A DNA stretch of 64,000 nt from Kitasatospora mediocidica KCTC 9733. Lineage in GTDB: Bacteria > Actinomycetota > Actinomycetes > Streptomycetales > Streptomycetaceae. Below are positions 43,825 to 52,800 of this stretch, piece by piece. The position numbers and the translations under genes were made by a program. The DNA lies in the NCBI RefSeq assembly GCF_000744225.1, contig NZ_JQLN01000007.1:806001-870000 (forward strand). The letters run 5' to 3'. Each line of letters opens with the position of its first letter. The first letter of the stretch is position 1. The notes under the pieces were generated by a model. That model was not told the origin of the DNA and made no database searches. It was given only the letters and a program-made list of their open reading frames with translations.

Positions 43825-45357
43825 TCAGCCCCCGGCGCCGGCCAGCACCCACAGGTGGTGCACCGCGTACGAGCGCCAGGGCGCCCAGGAGGCCGACAGC
43901 CGCTCGGCGGACTTCGGATCGCCCGCCAGGCCCAACCGCTCCAGCCCATGCCGCACGCCGACGTCGCCGGACAGGAAGACGTCCGGGTCGGCCATCGCCC
44001 GCATCCGCAGGTACCCGACCGTCCAGGGCCCGATCCCGCGCAGCGCCAGCAGCTCGGCGGCCGCCTCCGCGCGATCCACGCCGCCGTCCAGTCGCACGCT
44101 CCCGTCCGCGAGCGCCGCGCACAGCCCGCGCAGCGCCTGCTGGCGGGCGACCGGCATCGCCAGGTCGGCCGGATCAGCGTCGGCCAGCGCGTCGGCGGTC
44201 GGGAAGAGCAGGCTGAGCCCGCCGCTCGGCTCGGGCAGCGGGACGCCGTAGCGGACCGCGAGGCGGGCCGCCAGCGTGCGCGCCGCCACCACGGTGATCT
44301 GCTGGCCGAGGACCGCGCGCACCGCCAGCTCGTGCGGGTCGACGTGACCGGGTGAGCGCAGCCCGGGCCGGCGGGCCACGACCGGGCCGAGCGCGGGGTC
44401 GGCGCCCAGCTGGTCGGCCACCGTCTCGGGGTCGGCGTCGAGGTCGAAGAGCGCGCGCAGCCGGTGCACGGCCGTGGTCAGGTCGCGCAGGTCGGCCAGT
44501 TGCAGCCGGCAGTCCAGCCACCCGCGGTCGGCCGGCACGCCGGCGCCGAGCGAGTCCACCTCCGCGATGCCGTGCCCGTGCGGCAGCGCCAGCGTCCGCC
44601 GGTACGTCCGCACGCCCGAGCCCACGCCTGCGTCCGCACCCACGCCCGCATCCCCGGAACCCGCCCCGACAACCTCCTCGACGCCCGGCACCGCGCGCAG
44701 CGCCAGGAAGTCCATCAGGTGCTCGCTGTCGATCGGCCCGCGGTACGCCAGCCGCAGGCTGAGCGTGCCCACCGGGGCCGTCGCCCGCGCACCGCCGCCG
44801 CCGCTCTCCTCGCGCAGGCCGCTCGGTGTGCGGTCGTAGACGGCGCGGACGGTGTCGTTGAACTGCCGCACCGACGCGAACCCGGCCGCGAACGCCACCT
44901 CGGTCACCGGCAGCCCGGTCGTCTGGAGCAACAGCCTTGCGGCCTGGGCACGTTGGGCGCGTGCCAGGGCGATCGGGCCGGCCCCGAGCTCGGCGGTCAG
45001 CTGGCGTTGCAGCTGGCGCGCGCTGTAGCCCAGGCGGTCCGCGAGCCCGGCGACGCCCTCGCGGTCCACGACGCCGTCGCCGATCAGCCGCATGGCCCGG
45101 CCGACCAGGTCGGCGCGGTGGTTCCACTCGGGCGAGCCGGGCACCGAGTCCGGCCGGCAGCGGCGGCAGGCGCGGAAGCCGGCGCCCTGCGCGGCGGCGG
45201 CGGTGGGGTAGAAGGCGCAGTTGACGCGTTTGGGCGTCACGGCCGGGCAGCTGGGGCGGCAGTAGATACCGGTGGTGGTCACCGCGGTGAAGAAGACCCC
45301 GTCGAAGCGGGCGTCCCGGCTGTCCACGGCCCGGTAGCGGGTCTCGTCGTCGATCAC
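43825..45357 (-). CDS. Ada-like regulator/AlkA DNA-3-methyladenine glycosylase fusion
   Basis: 510 residues. Domain order: Ada zinc domain (~5-75; GIYCRPSCPA and FRACRRCRPD hold zinc and sense methylphosphotriesters), AraC-type HTH (~85-180; LADRLGYSARQLQRQLTAEL), AlkA N-domain, then HhH-GPD glycosylase (LRGIGPWTVGYLRMRAMADP, catalytic Asp in FLSGDVG). It removes alkylated bases and likely activates adaptive-response genes. The O6-methylguanine transferase domain is absent, as usual in this architecture. A Gly/Ala/Val/Asp repeat (GDAGVGADAGVGSG) interrupts the AlkA N-domain near residue 235. Confidence 0.92.
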   Translation of the reverse strand: MIDDETRYRAVDSRDARFDGVFFTAVTTTGIYCRPSCPAVTPKRVNCAFYPTAAAAQGAGFRACRRCRPDSVPGSPEWNHRADLVGRAMRLIGDGVVDREGVAGLADRLGYSARQLQRQLTAELGAGPIALARAQRAQAARLLLQTTGLPVTEVAFAAGFASVRQFNDTVRAVYDRTPSGLREESGGGGARATAPVGTLSLRLAYRGPIDSEHLMDFLALRAVPGVEEVVGAGSGDAGVGADAGVGSGVRTYRRTLALPHGHGIAEVDSLGAGVPADRGWLDCRLQLADLRDLTTAVHRLRALFDLDADPETVADQLGADPALGPVVARRPGLRSPGHVDPHELAVRAVLGQQITVVAARTLAARLAVRYGVPLPEPSGGLSLLFPTADALADADPADLAMPVARQQALRGLCAALADGSVRLDGGVDRAEAAAELLALRGIGPWTVGYLRMRAMADPDVFLSGDVGVRHGLERLGLAGDPKSAERLSASWAPWRSYAVHHLWVLAGAGG

Positions 45358-45424
45358 GCGGTCCAGTCTGCTCCTCGGGACGCGCCAGAACTAGCGGGAA
45401 TCGGACGCGGCCGTCGCCCCCAGG

Positions 45425-45472
45425 CCGTGTCTGACAATTCGCGGCGGGCCCGGCGGGAATTGTCAGACACGG
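45425..45472. repeat. Dispersed 16-bp repeat, inverted pair (copies 3 and 4)
   Basis: CCGTGTCTGACAATTC (45425-45440) and GAATTGTCAGACACGG (45457-45472) form a perfect inverted pair with a 16-base GC-rich spacer, in the gap between the divergent Ada-AlkA and DD-peptidase-like genes. Flanks AGGCC/GGCCC extend the stem slightly. The same unit occurs singly at 37594 and 39184. Confidence 0.75.
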
Positions 45473-45614
45473 CCCAGGGCAGGGTCGGACCTGACGGCTG
45501 ATCAGGGTCGGATCGGGGGCCGTTCAGGGTCGATCCCGATACCGGGCGGCCCGCCCGCCGGACAGGATGATCACACCGGCGACGCACCGCCGCCCTCACC
45601 GTACGGAGCACCCG

Positions 45615-46865
45615 ATGAACCCGCTCGTCCGCCGGATCGCGACCCTCGGCCTCGCCGGAACCGCCCTGCTCAGCGCCACCGCCGCCACCGCCGCCCCGGC
45701 CTTCGCCGCCGACACCGCCCAGGCCACGGCGGCCCGGGACACCGCCGCGCCGCGCTTCCCGCCGCTCAACCCGGCCGCACTGCTGGCCGCCCTCCAGACC
45801 CGGCCCACCGACGGGTCCTCCGGCGCGATCGCCCGGGTCGGCGAGCCCGGGCAGCTCTGGCAGGGTTCCACCGTCGACAGCCAGACCGGCCGCACGATCC
45901 CGCAGAACGCGCACTTCCACATCGGCAGCATCTCCAAGACCTTCGAGACCGCCGTCGTCCTGCAGCTGGCCGCCGAGGGCCGGATCGACCTCGACCGGAC
46001 CGTCCAGTCCTACCTGCCCGGCCTGCTCCCGGCGACCTTCCAGCCGATCACCGTCCGCGAGCTGGTCAACTTCACCAGCGGGCTGCCGGACGTGGACGAG
46101 GGCAAGCCCGCGCAGAGCGTCGACGAGCAGATCGCCGACCGCTACGACTACCGCACCTTCGACCAGATCGTCCAGCAGACCCTGCGTCCCGCCGACCGCC
46201 CGTGGCCCGGCCCGCACTTCGCCCCCGGCACCGAGCAGGAGTACAACTCGCTCGGCTTCCGGATCGCGGGCGCGCTCATCGAGCAACGGACCGGCCACTC
46301 GTTCAAGGACGAGGTCACCGCGCGCATCCTGAAGCCGCTGCACCTGGACCAGACCTCGGTGCCCGAGGACGACCCCGCGATGCCCCGGCCCTACCTGCAC
46401 GGCTATGTGACGAACGGTCAGGGCGTCGCGGTGGACGTCAGCGAGCAGGGTGGAGACCCGTCCAACATGATCTCCACCCCCGCCGACCTGGACCGTTTCG
46501 TCACCGCCCTGTTCCAGGGCCGGGTCGTGCCCGCCTCGCAGCTGAACGAGATGTTCACGCTGCCGACGGACGGCACGGGCAAGCCCCTCCCGTTCGTCGG
46601 CAGCTCCTGCAACCCGTCGGGCGGCAAGCCGTCCACGGCCTGCTTCGGCGCCGGCCTGATGTCCACCCCGCTGCCCGACGGCTCACTGCTCTGGGGCAAG
46701 ACCGGCCACGACGACGGCTACGCCAACGGCATGTTCGCCACCCGCGACCTCTCGGTGCGGGCGGTCTTCTCGGTCTCCAACCTGAGCCTGGACTTCGGCC
46801 CGCCGACCGCCCTGTCGGGCCGGCTGCTGACGGCGGTGCTGGCACCGTCGGCGCCGACCCACTGA
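45615..46865 (+). CDS. Secreted serine beta-lactamase-fold hydrolase (DD-carboxypeptidase-like)
   Basis: 416 residues from the ATG at 45615, with GGAG upstream. Signal peptide ends near AFA-ADT. The penicillin-binding fold motifs are there: SxxK as IGSISKTFE near residue 110, YxN as QEYNSLGF, and KTG-H as LWGKTGHDDGYANG. This is class C/DD-peptidase (PF00144) organisation. Likely a D-alanyl-D-alanine carboxypeptidase or esterase at the cell wall; a beta-lactamase role is less likely but not excluded. Confidence 0.88.
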   Translation: MNPLVRRIATLGLAGTALLSATAATAAPAFAADTAQATAARDTAAPRFPPLNPAALLAALQTRPTDGSSGAIARVGEPGQLWQGSTVDSQTGRTIPQNAHFHIGSISKTFETAVVLQLAAEGRIDLDRTVQSYLPGLLPATFQPITVRELVNFTSGLPDVDEGKPAQSVDEQIADRYDYRTFDQIVQQTLRPADRPWPGPHFAPGTEQEYNSLGFRIAGALIEQRTGHSFKDEVTARILKPLHLDQTSVPEDDPAMPRPYLHGYVTNGQGVAVDVSEQGGDPSNMISTPADLDRFVTALFQGRVVPASQLNEMFTLPTDGTGKPLPFVGSSCNPSGGKPSTACFGAGLMSTPLPDGSLLWGKTGHDDGYANGMFATRDLSVRAVFSVSNLSLDFGPPTALSGRLLTAVLAPSAPTH

Positions 46866-46876
46866 AGGCCGACCCC

Positions 46877-47971
46877 TCACGGCCGCACGTGGCCCCGGAC
46901 GGACTTGCTGCGCGCCTTCCACACCTTGGCCCGCTCACTGGCCAGCCGGGCGTCCGAGCGCGAGGCGATCCACTCGTTCTCGCGCTGGAGCTTGAGGTAG
47001 CTGTCCATCCGGCGCTCCGGGAGCGAGCCGTCCGCCAGTGCCGCCAGCACGGCGCAGCCGGGCTCCGAACGGTGCGAGCAGTCGTGGAACCGGCAGTTCC
47101 CGGCCAGCTCCGCGATATCGGAGAAGGCCTGTGCGAGGCCCTCGCCGCCGTACAGGCCGACCTCCCGCAGGCCGGGCGTGTCGATCAGCACCCCGCCGCC
47201 GGGCAGCGCGAACAGCTCGCGCGTGGTGGTGGTGTGCCGGCCCTTGCCGTCGCTGTCGCGGGTGCGCTGGACCGTCATCAGGTCGGCGCCCGTGAGCGCG
47301 TTGGTGAGGGTGGACTTGCCCGCGCCGGACTGGCCGATCAGCACGGTGGTGCCGGGTGTGCAGGCGCGCAGGACATCCAGGCCCTCGCCGGTCTCGGCGC
47401 TGACCACGAGCACGGTGACGCCGGGCGCGGCGCGCTCGACGTCCTCGCGGATGAAGTCCGCGTCGTGGACCAGGTCGGCCTTGGTGAGCGCCACCATCGG
47501 CTGCGCGCCGCTCTCCCAGGCGAGCGCGAGGAAGCGCTCGATCCGGCCGAGGTCGGGGTCGGTCGCCAGCGAGACGGCGACCAGGACGGTGTCGACATTG
47601 GCCGCCAGCACCTGGCCGTCCGACCGCGCGCCGGCGCCCTTGCGGATGATCGCGGTGCCGCGTGGCAGCAGCGCCGAGACCGTCGGCATCGGGGCGGCCG
47701 CGAGGTCGACGGCCGCCCAGTCCCCGGTGCAGGGGTTGTCCGTGGTCTGCGCGCCGGCGACCGGACGGGTGTCGGCGCGGACGGTGCGCAGGTCGCCGCT
47801 CTCGGGATCGAGGACGACGACGTCGGCCTGCCCGCGGTCGACCCGGGCGAGCCGTCCGGGAGTGAGCCCCGCCTCGGCGAGGGGGGCGAAGAGTTCGTCG
47901 AGTTCGGAGGTCCAGCCGTAGCCGGACAGGTCGGACGAGGGGGTGGAGAGGTCGGACGGAGCGTTGAACAA
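46877..47971 (-). CDS. rsgA: Ribosome small-subunit-dependent GTPase A
   Basis: 364 residues from a TTG at 47971. It assists late 30S assembly. An N-terminal OB-fold (~40-110) is followed by the circularly permuted GTPase domain: ALTKADLV (G4), VSAETGEG (G5), IGQSGAGKSTLTN (P-loop) and IDTPGLREVG (G3), then the zinc finger CRFHDCSHRSEPGC near residue 305. Length and order are typical. The weak GAAGGG upstream is distant, so the start is uncertain; there is no better alternative upstream. Confidence 0.92.
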   Translation of the reverse strand: MFNAPSDLSTPSSDLSGYGWTSELDELFAPLAEAGLTPGRLARVDRGQADVVVLDPESGDLRTVRADTRPVAGAQTTDNPCTGDWAAVDLAAAPMPTVSALLPRGTAIIRKGAGARSDGQVLAANVDTVLVAVSLATDPDLGRIERFLALAWESGAQPMVALTKADLVHDADFIREDVERAAPGVTVLVVSAETGEGLDVLRACTPGTTVLIGQSGAGKSTLTNALTGADLMTVQRTRDSDGKGRHTTTTRELFALPGGGVLIDTPGLREVGLYGGEGLAQAFSDIAELAGNCRFHDCSHRSEPGCAVLAALADGSLPERRMDSYLKLQRENEWIASRSDARLASERAKVWKARSKSVRGHVRP

Positions 47972-48020
47972 CGCGGTGGGCCCTTCGGGAGGAATGCGAT
48001 TCCCGGGGGCTGAGCGAACG

Positions 48021-48092
48021 TCAGCCGGCAGCCGGGAGAGCGAGGAGGACGAGGTCGCTGCGCTGGGCAGCCGTGGCGACGGTGACAGCCAT
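48021..48092 (-). CDS. Possible 23-residue ORF upstream of rsgA
   Basis: GGGAGGTG is followed at good spacing by an ATG and 23 codons (MAVTVATAAQRSDLVLL...). It lies 49 bases upstream of rsgA and might be a leader or a chance frame; no regulatory codon pattern is evident. The rest of the 315-base gap (47972-48286) shows no other gene. Confidence 0.3.
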   Translation of the reverse strand: MAVTVATAAQRSDLVLLALPAAG

Positions 48093-48286
48093 CAGGCCCA
48101 CCTCCCGTTTCTTCTCCCGGACCGTTCTCGACGGCCCTGACGTACCGATCTGTCGCGCGCGGACCACCAGCGGTGGATCCCCCGGGCAGAGCACTGCTCG
48201 GCGCGCGGTCGGCAGCCTATGACAGCCGCCGCCGACCGCGCACGGCATTTTCCGGCCCTGCCCCCGGCCCCGCCATCCGAAACTCG

Positions 48287-49696
48287 CTACTCGTGCGGCG
48301 CGTCCCAGGGCGGGCGCGGCGGGTAGCTGGGCAGCGCGGAGTCCACCGGTCCCAGGCCGCCCGGGAACCGGCCGTCCGAGCCCCACGGCTCGGCCGGGTG
48401 CTCCACCGGGCCCGTGACGGGCCCCGCGCCGTGCCCCCCGTGCCCCGGGCGCGCGGCGTGGTGGGGGGACGACCGGGGCACCGGCCGGTCGCTGTCCGGC
48501 GGCGGCGGGGGCACCCGGCGACGGCCGGCGCGGGTGCCGAGCCGGCCGCGGACGTTGCCCGGCGCCAGGAAGTCCGCCCAGCGTTCCGGGTACTCGGACG
48601 GCACGTCGTCGCCCTCGTCGTCGTCCTCGTCCTCGACGCCCTCGGCCAGCCCCAACTCGCGCGCCATCCGGGCCCGCTCGGCGGCGCGCCGGGTGCCTGC
48701 CGCGCGGACCAGCGCCTCGGCGGCCTGCTCGCTGGCGCGCTCGTTCTCGGCCCGGGCGTCGGCGGTCTCGACGCTGGGCCAGCGGCGGTCTATGGCGGCG
48801 TTCATCGCGGCGCCGATCAGCACCGCGATCGCCACCACGAAGATCCAGAGCAGCACCGCGATGGGCGCCGCGAGCTTGCCGTAGACGGTCGGCCCCTCGA
48901 CCGAGTGGATCAGGTAGACCCGCAGCACCAGGCTGCAGACCACCAGCACCCCGAGCGCCACCAGCGCGCCCGGGAGGTCCTCCCGCCAGGGCGTGTTGGC
49001 GGGCACCGCGAGGTGGTAGAGGGTGGTCAGGAAGACCACCAGGAGCAGTATCGCCACCGGCCAGTAGAGTGCGCTGATCACACCGGTGCTGTTCGGCACC
49101 GCGTTCATCACCAGCCCTGGCCCGGCCACCAGCAGCGGCAGCACCAGCGAACCGATCACCAGCGCGCCCAGGTAGAGGCCCAGCGACATCGCGCGGGTCT
49201 TGACGATGCCGCGCTTGCCGTCCAGCCCGTACATCACGGTGATGGTGTCGATGAAGATGTAGAGCGCGCGCGAGCCGGACCAGAACGAGAAGACGAAGCC
49301 GATCGAGATCAGGTCCGGACGGCCGCTCTCGAACACGCTGTTCAGCAGCGGTTTGACGATCTGGTCGATCGAGGACGTCGAGAGGACGGTGCCGGCCGCC
49401 GTGATGATGTCCTGCTGGAGCTTCTGGATGGTGCCGGCGCCGAGCAGGTCGTCGAGGTAGCCGAGCGTCCCGGCCAGGCAGAGCAGCAGCGGCGGGATCG
49501 ACAGCAGGGTGAAGAACGCCGCCTCCGCCGCGAGCCCGGTGACCCGGTACTCGACGCAGGTGTTGGCGGTGTCCTTGATCAGCGTCCACAGCGTGGCGCG
49601 CCAGCTGGACCGCCTGGCCGCCCGCCGCGCGCCCTTGCCGCGCCGTCGCGACGGCCGCTCCGCGTCCGCTCTGCTGATCTCACCTGGTGGCTGCAC
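48287..49696 (-). CDS. YihY/BrkB-family membrane protein
   Basis: 469 residues if the GTG at 49696 is used; it lacks a ribosome site but has TACCGT seven bases upstream, so leaderless. An ATG at 49807 extends the frame by poor sequence. Six membrane segments in the first 300 residues (AAFFTLLSIPPLLLCLAG, ALVIGSLVLPLLVAGPGLV, PVAILLLVVFLTTLYHLAV, GALVALGVLVVCSLVLRVYL, PIAVLLWIFVVAIAVLIGAA) match BrkB. The C-terminal 170 residues are charged (EDEDDDEGDD) then Pro/Gly/His-rich and disordered. The family is of uncertain, possibly transport, function. Confidence 0.83.
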   Translation of the reverse strand: MQPPGEISRADAERPSRRRGKGARRAARRSSWRATLWTLIKDTANTCVEYRVTGLAAEAAFFTLLSIPPLLLCLAGTLGYLDDLLGAGTIQKLQQDIITAAGTVLSTSSIDQIVKPLLNSVFESGRPDLISIGFVFSFWSGSRALYIFIDTITVMYGLDGKRGIVKTRAMSLGLYLGALVIGSLVLPLLVAGPGLVMNAVPNSTGVISALYWPVAILLLVVFLTTLYHLAVPANTPWREDLPGALVALGVLVVCSLVLRVYLIHSVEGPTVYGKLAAPIAVLLWIFVVAIAVLIGAAMNAAIDRRWPSVETADARAENERASEQAAEALVRAAGTRRAAERARMARELGLAEGVEDEDDDEGDDVPSEYPERWADFLAPGNVRGRLGTRAGRRRVPPPPPDSDRPVPRSSPHHAARPGHGGHGAGPVTGPVEHPAEPWGSDGRFPGGLGPVDSALPSYPPRPPWDAPHE

Positions 49697-49858
49697 AGGG
49701 CTAACGGTATCGGGCAGGCCGACTCCCCCGGTCGCACCCGTCCCGTCGTGCGCCCGCGGCCTGGCTCGCCGTGACCAGATCTCAGAATGCGAAACAAAGG
49801 CGTCCACATCATGGACGTTGGTGGACCGCGCCTCGTTCGGCGTGCGAATCTCTTGTCC

Positions 49859-49942
49859 ATGCCGAGCGCCGGAACCACCCTAGTTGGTCGACTTCACGTC
49901 GATCTCCTTCGCGTGTCCAGCGCCATCTGTCCGGTGACCTGA
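49859..49942 (+). CDS. Cysteine-containing leader peptide of the sulfur operon
   Basis: 27 codons ending in RLHVDLLRVSSAICPVT. The pattern H-(V/I)-D-L-x-R-V-x-S-A-x-C is the hallmark of the 'putative leader peptides' found ahead of sulfur genes in streptomycetes. The peptide ends 186 bases before the sulfite reductase gene, leaving space for alternative RNA structures. An in-frame ATG at 49811 is a longer start option. A cysteine codon near the end suits attenuation by Cys-tRNA supply; that mechanism is inferred. The remaining gap to 50128 holds no other gene. Confidence 0.7.
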   Translation: MPSAGTTLVGRLHVDLLRVSSAICPVT

Positions 49943-50128
49943 GCCCCACCCCGCCGCCACCACCGCACTGGCGCACGTCGCAGCCCCGTCGCGCCGCCGC
50001 CGACAGGTGAGCGCCCACCGGCCGAGGTCACTGCTTCCCACATCCTGTCGAAGATCCGCAGGTCACAGCAGCGACGAGCCCGGGGGATGCCCCGCACCTC
50101 GCACCGCACCCTGCCCGAAGGACGACAC

Positions 50129-51853
50129 ATGCCCACCACTTCCGAACCGGCCGAGCCCCAGCCCGCCGACGCCACGGCGCGCGCGACTGCTGCCGCCCGC
50201 AAGGTGACCCGCCACCGCGGCGAGGGCCAGTGGGGCATGGGGCACTTCACCCCGCTCAACGCCAACGAGCAGTTCAAGAAGGACGACGACGGTCTCAATG
50301 TGCGGACACGCATTGAGACGATCTACGCCCAGAACGGCTTCGACTCGATCGATCCGTCCGATCTGCGCGGCCGGATGCGCTGGTGGGGTCTCTACACCCA
50401 GCGCAAGGAGGGCATCGACGGCGGCAAGACCGCGATCCTCGACCCGCACGAGCTGGACGCCGAGTTCTTCATGCTCCGGGTCCGGATCGACGGCGGGCGG
50501 CTGACCGTCGCGCAGCTGAAGGCCATCGCCGAGGTGTCCGAGCTGTACGGGCGCGGCACCGCCGACCTGACCGACCGCCAGAACATCCAGTACCACTGGA
50601 TCCGGATCGAGGACATGCCCGCGATCTGGCAGAAGCTGGAGGGCGTCGGGCTGTCCACCACCGAGGCGTGCGGCGACACCCCCCGGGTGATCCTCGGCTC
50701 GCCGGTGGCCGGCATCGCCGTGGACGAGATCATCGACGGCACCCCGGCCATCGAGGAGATCCAGCGGCGCTTCATCGGCAACCCGGACTTCTCCAACCTG
50801 CCGCGCAAGTTCAAGTCGGCGGTCTCCGGATCGCCGCAGCTGGACGTGGCGCACGAGATCAACGACGTCGCGTTCGTCGGCGTGAACCACCCCGAGCACG
50901 GCCCGGGCTTCGACCTCTGGGTCGGCGGCGGGCTCTCCACCAACCCCAAGCTGGGCGTGCGGCTGGGTGCCTGGGTCCCGCTGGAGGAGGTCGCGGACGT
51001 CTACGGCGGCGTGATCGGCATCTTCCGCGACTACGGCTACCGCCGGCTGCGCAACCGTGCCCGGTTGAAGTTCCTGGTCGCCGACTGGGGCGTGGAGAAG
51101 TTCCGCCAGGTGCTCCAGGACGAGTACCTCAAGTACGAGCTGGTCGACGGCCCGGCGCCCGAGCAGCCCACCGGCGTCTGGCGCGACCACGTCGGCGTGC
51201 ACCGGCAGAAGGACGGCCGCTTCTACGTCGGCTTCGCGCCGCGGGTCGGCCGGGTGCACGGCAAGCTGCTCGGCCAGGTCGCCGAGTTGGCCGCCGCGCA
51301 CGGCTCCGACCGGCTGCGCACCACCGCCGAGCAGAAGATGCTGGTCCTGGACATCGCCGAGGACCAGGTGGAGTCGCTGGTCGCGGGCCTGGAGGCGCTG
51401 GACCTGCGGGTCACCCCGTCCCCGTTCCGGCGCGGCACGATGGCCTGCACCGGCATCGAGTACTGCAAGCTCGCCATCGTGGAGACCAAGGAGCGCGGCC
51501 GCACCCTGATCGACGAACTGGAGCAGCGGCTGCCCGAGTTCGCCGAGCCGCTGACCATCAACATCAACGGCTGCCCGAACGCCTGCGCCCGTATCCAGGT
51601 CGCGGACATCGGTCTCAAGGGCCAGCTGGTCTCGGACGAGAACGGCGAGCAGGTCGAGGGCTACCAGGTCCACCTGGGCGGCGCGCTGGGCCTGGAGGCC
51701 GGGTTCGGCCGCAAGGTCCGCGGCCTCAAGGTCACCAGCGCCGGCCTGCCGGACTACGTCGAGCGGCTGCTGACCCGCTTCCAGGCCGACCGCCAGGACG
51801 GCGAGCGGTTCGCCCAGTGGACCGCCAGGGCCAGTGAGGAGCAGCTGTCGTGA
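50129..51853 (+). CDS. sirA: Ferredoxin-dependent assimilatory sulfite reductase
   Basis: 574 residues; the ATG at 50129 follows GAAGGA. It reduces sulfite to sulfide with six electrons using siroheme and a 4Fe-4S cluster. The cluster cysteines are CTGIEYC (~440-446) and GCPNAC (~480-484). WWGLYTQRKEG and TEACGDTPR (about Tyr 88 and Cys 180) match the Tyr and Cys seen cross-linked in mycobacterial NirA/SirA-type enzymes, which supports sulfite over nitrite. It begins the sulfate-assimilation operon and its product sulfide feeds cysteine synthesis. Confidence 0.92.
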   Translation: MPTTSEPAEPQPADATARATAAARKVTRHRGEGQWGMGHFTPLNANEQFKKDDDGLNVRTRIETIYAQNGFDSIDPSDLRGRMRWWGLYTQRKEGIDGGKTAILDPHELDAEFFMLRVRIDGGRLTVAQLKAIAEVSELYGRGTADLTDRQNIQYHWIRIEDMPAIWQKLEGVGLSTTEACGDTPRVILGSPVAGIAVDEIIDGTPAIEEIQRRFIGNPDFSNLPRKFKSAVSGSPQLDVAHEINDVAFVGVNHPEHGPGFDLWVGGGLSTNPKLGVRLGAWVPLEEVADVYGGVIGIFRDYGYRRLRNRARLKFLVADWGVEKFRQVLQDEYLKYELVDGPAPEQPTGVWRDHVGVHRQKDGRFYVGFAPRVGRVHGKLLGQVAELAAAHGSDRLRTTAEQKMLVLDIAEDQVESLVAGLEALDLRVTPSPFRRGTMACTGIEYCKLAIVETKERGRTLIDELEQRLPEFAEPLTININGCPNACARIQVADIGLKGQLVSDENGEQVEGYQVHLGGALGLEAGFGRKVRGLKVTSAGLPDYVERLLTRFQADRQDGERFAQWTARASEEQLS

Positions 51854-52050
51854 GCGAGCGAGCCGCCCCCTTCTACTGCCCCTACTGCGGCGACGAGGAC
51901 CTGCGTCCCTCGGAGACCGGCGGTCACGGCGCCTGGGAGTGCGCGTCCTGCCGGCGCGCGTTCCAGCTGAAGTTCCTCGGCCTGCTGTCCGCGCCGAACT
52001 CGCCGAGCACCGCGAACGGGGGGACACACGATGAGCACCACCAGCACTGA
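51850..52050 (+). CDS. Small zinc-ribbon protein of the sulfur operon
   Basis: 66 residues from a GTG that overlaps the sirA stop (GTGA). Two CxxC pairs (FYCPYCGDED and ECASCRRAFQ) form a rubredoxin-like or zinc-ribbon knuckle; the tail is His-rich (THDEHHQH). Its end overlaps cysH by 20 bases. Its constant place between sulfite reductase and cysH in streptomycetes suggests a role in electron or cluster delivery, which is unproven. Confidence 0.85.
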   Translation: MSERAAPFYCPYCGDEDLRPSETGGHGAWECASCRRAFQLKFLGLLSAPNSPSTANGGTHDEHHQH

Positions 52051-52732
52051 CCTGGAGGCGCTGGCCCTGGCGGCCGGCCGCGACCTGGAGGAGGCCTCCG
52101 CGCAGGAGGTCATGCGCTGGGCCGCGGAGACCTTCGGCCGGAAGTTCTGCGTCACCTCCTCGATGGAGGACGCGGTCGTCGCCCACCTGGCGTCGACGGC
52201 GCTGCCCGGCGTGGACGTGGTCTTCCTGGACACCGGCTACCACTTCCCGGAGACCATCGGCACCCGGGACGCGGTCGCCGCGAGCATGCCGCTCAACGTC
52301 ATCACGCTGACCCCGCTCCAGTCGGTGGCCGAGCAGGACGCCGAGTACGGACCCAACCTGCACGACCGCGACCCGGACCTGTGCTGCTCGCTGCGCAAGG
52401 TCGAGCCGCTGCGGCGTGGCCTCGGGGCCTACGACGCGTGGGCCACCGGGCTGCGCCGCGACGAGTCGCCGAGCCGCGCGAACACCCCGGTGGTCGCCTG
52501 GGACGCCAAGCGCCGCAAGGTGAAGATCGCCCCGATCGCCCGCTGGACCCAGGACGACGTGGACGCCTACGTCAACGCCCACGGTGTGCTGCTCAACCCG
52601 CTGCTGTGGGACGGGTACACCTCGGTCGGCTGCGCGCCGCTCTCCTGCACGCGCAAGCCGGGCCCGGACGAAGAGGGCCGCGCGGGACGGTGGGCCGGCT
52701 CGGGCAAGACCGAGTGCGGTATCCACCTATAA
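52031..52732 (+). CDS. cysH: Phosphoadenylyl/adenylyl-sulfate reductase
   Basis: 233 residues. PAPS-reductase fold with the nucleotide-binding SSMEDAVVAHL and FLDTGYHFPET motifs and catalytic Cys in KTECGIHL at the C-terminus. Cluster cysteines CC in DLCCSLRKVEP are present, so a 4Fe-4S enzyme of APS-reductase type is likely. The second pair, usually CxxC, reads CAPLSC, two residues longer. It forms sulfite for sirA. Overlaps the small zinc-ribbon gene. Confidence 0.9.
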   Translation: MSTTSTDLEALALAAGRDLEEASAQEVMRWAAETFGRKFCVTSSMEDAVVAHLASTALPGVDVVFLDTGYHFPETIGTRDAVAASMPLNVITLTPLQSVAEQDAEYGPNLHDRDPDLCCSLRKVEPLRRGLGAYDAWATGLRRDESPSRANTPVVAWDAKRRKVKIAPIARWTQDDVDAYVNAHGVLLNPLLWDGYTSVGCAPLSCTRKPGPDEEGRAGRWAGSGKTECGIHL

Positions 52733-52800
52733 ATACGATCTTCTGTGGGAACGGTCCCCCCATGGAAACGATCTTCAAGACGCTTGGAGTTGTGAACGAA

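Noticed and set aside
50063..52726. Long minus-strand frame across sirA and cysH
   Set aside because: Antisense shadow; composition is Val/Gly/Arg/Asp-rich with no domain, while the plus strand encodes complete enzymes.
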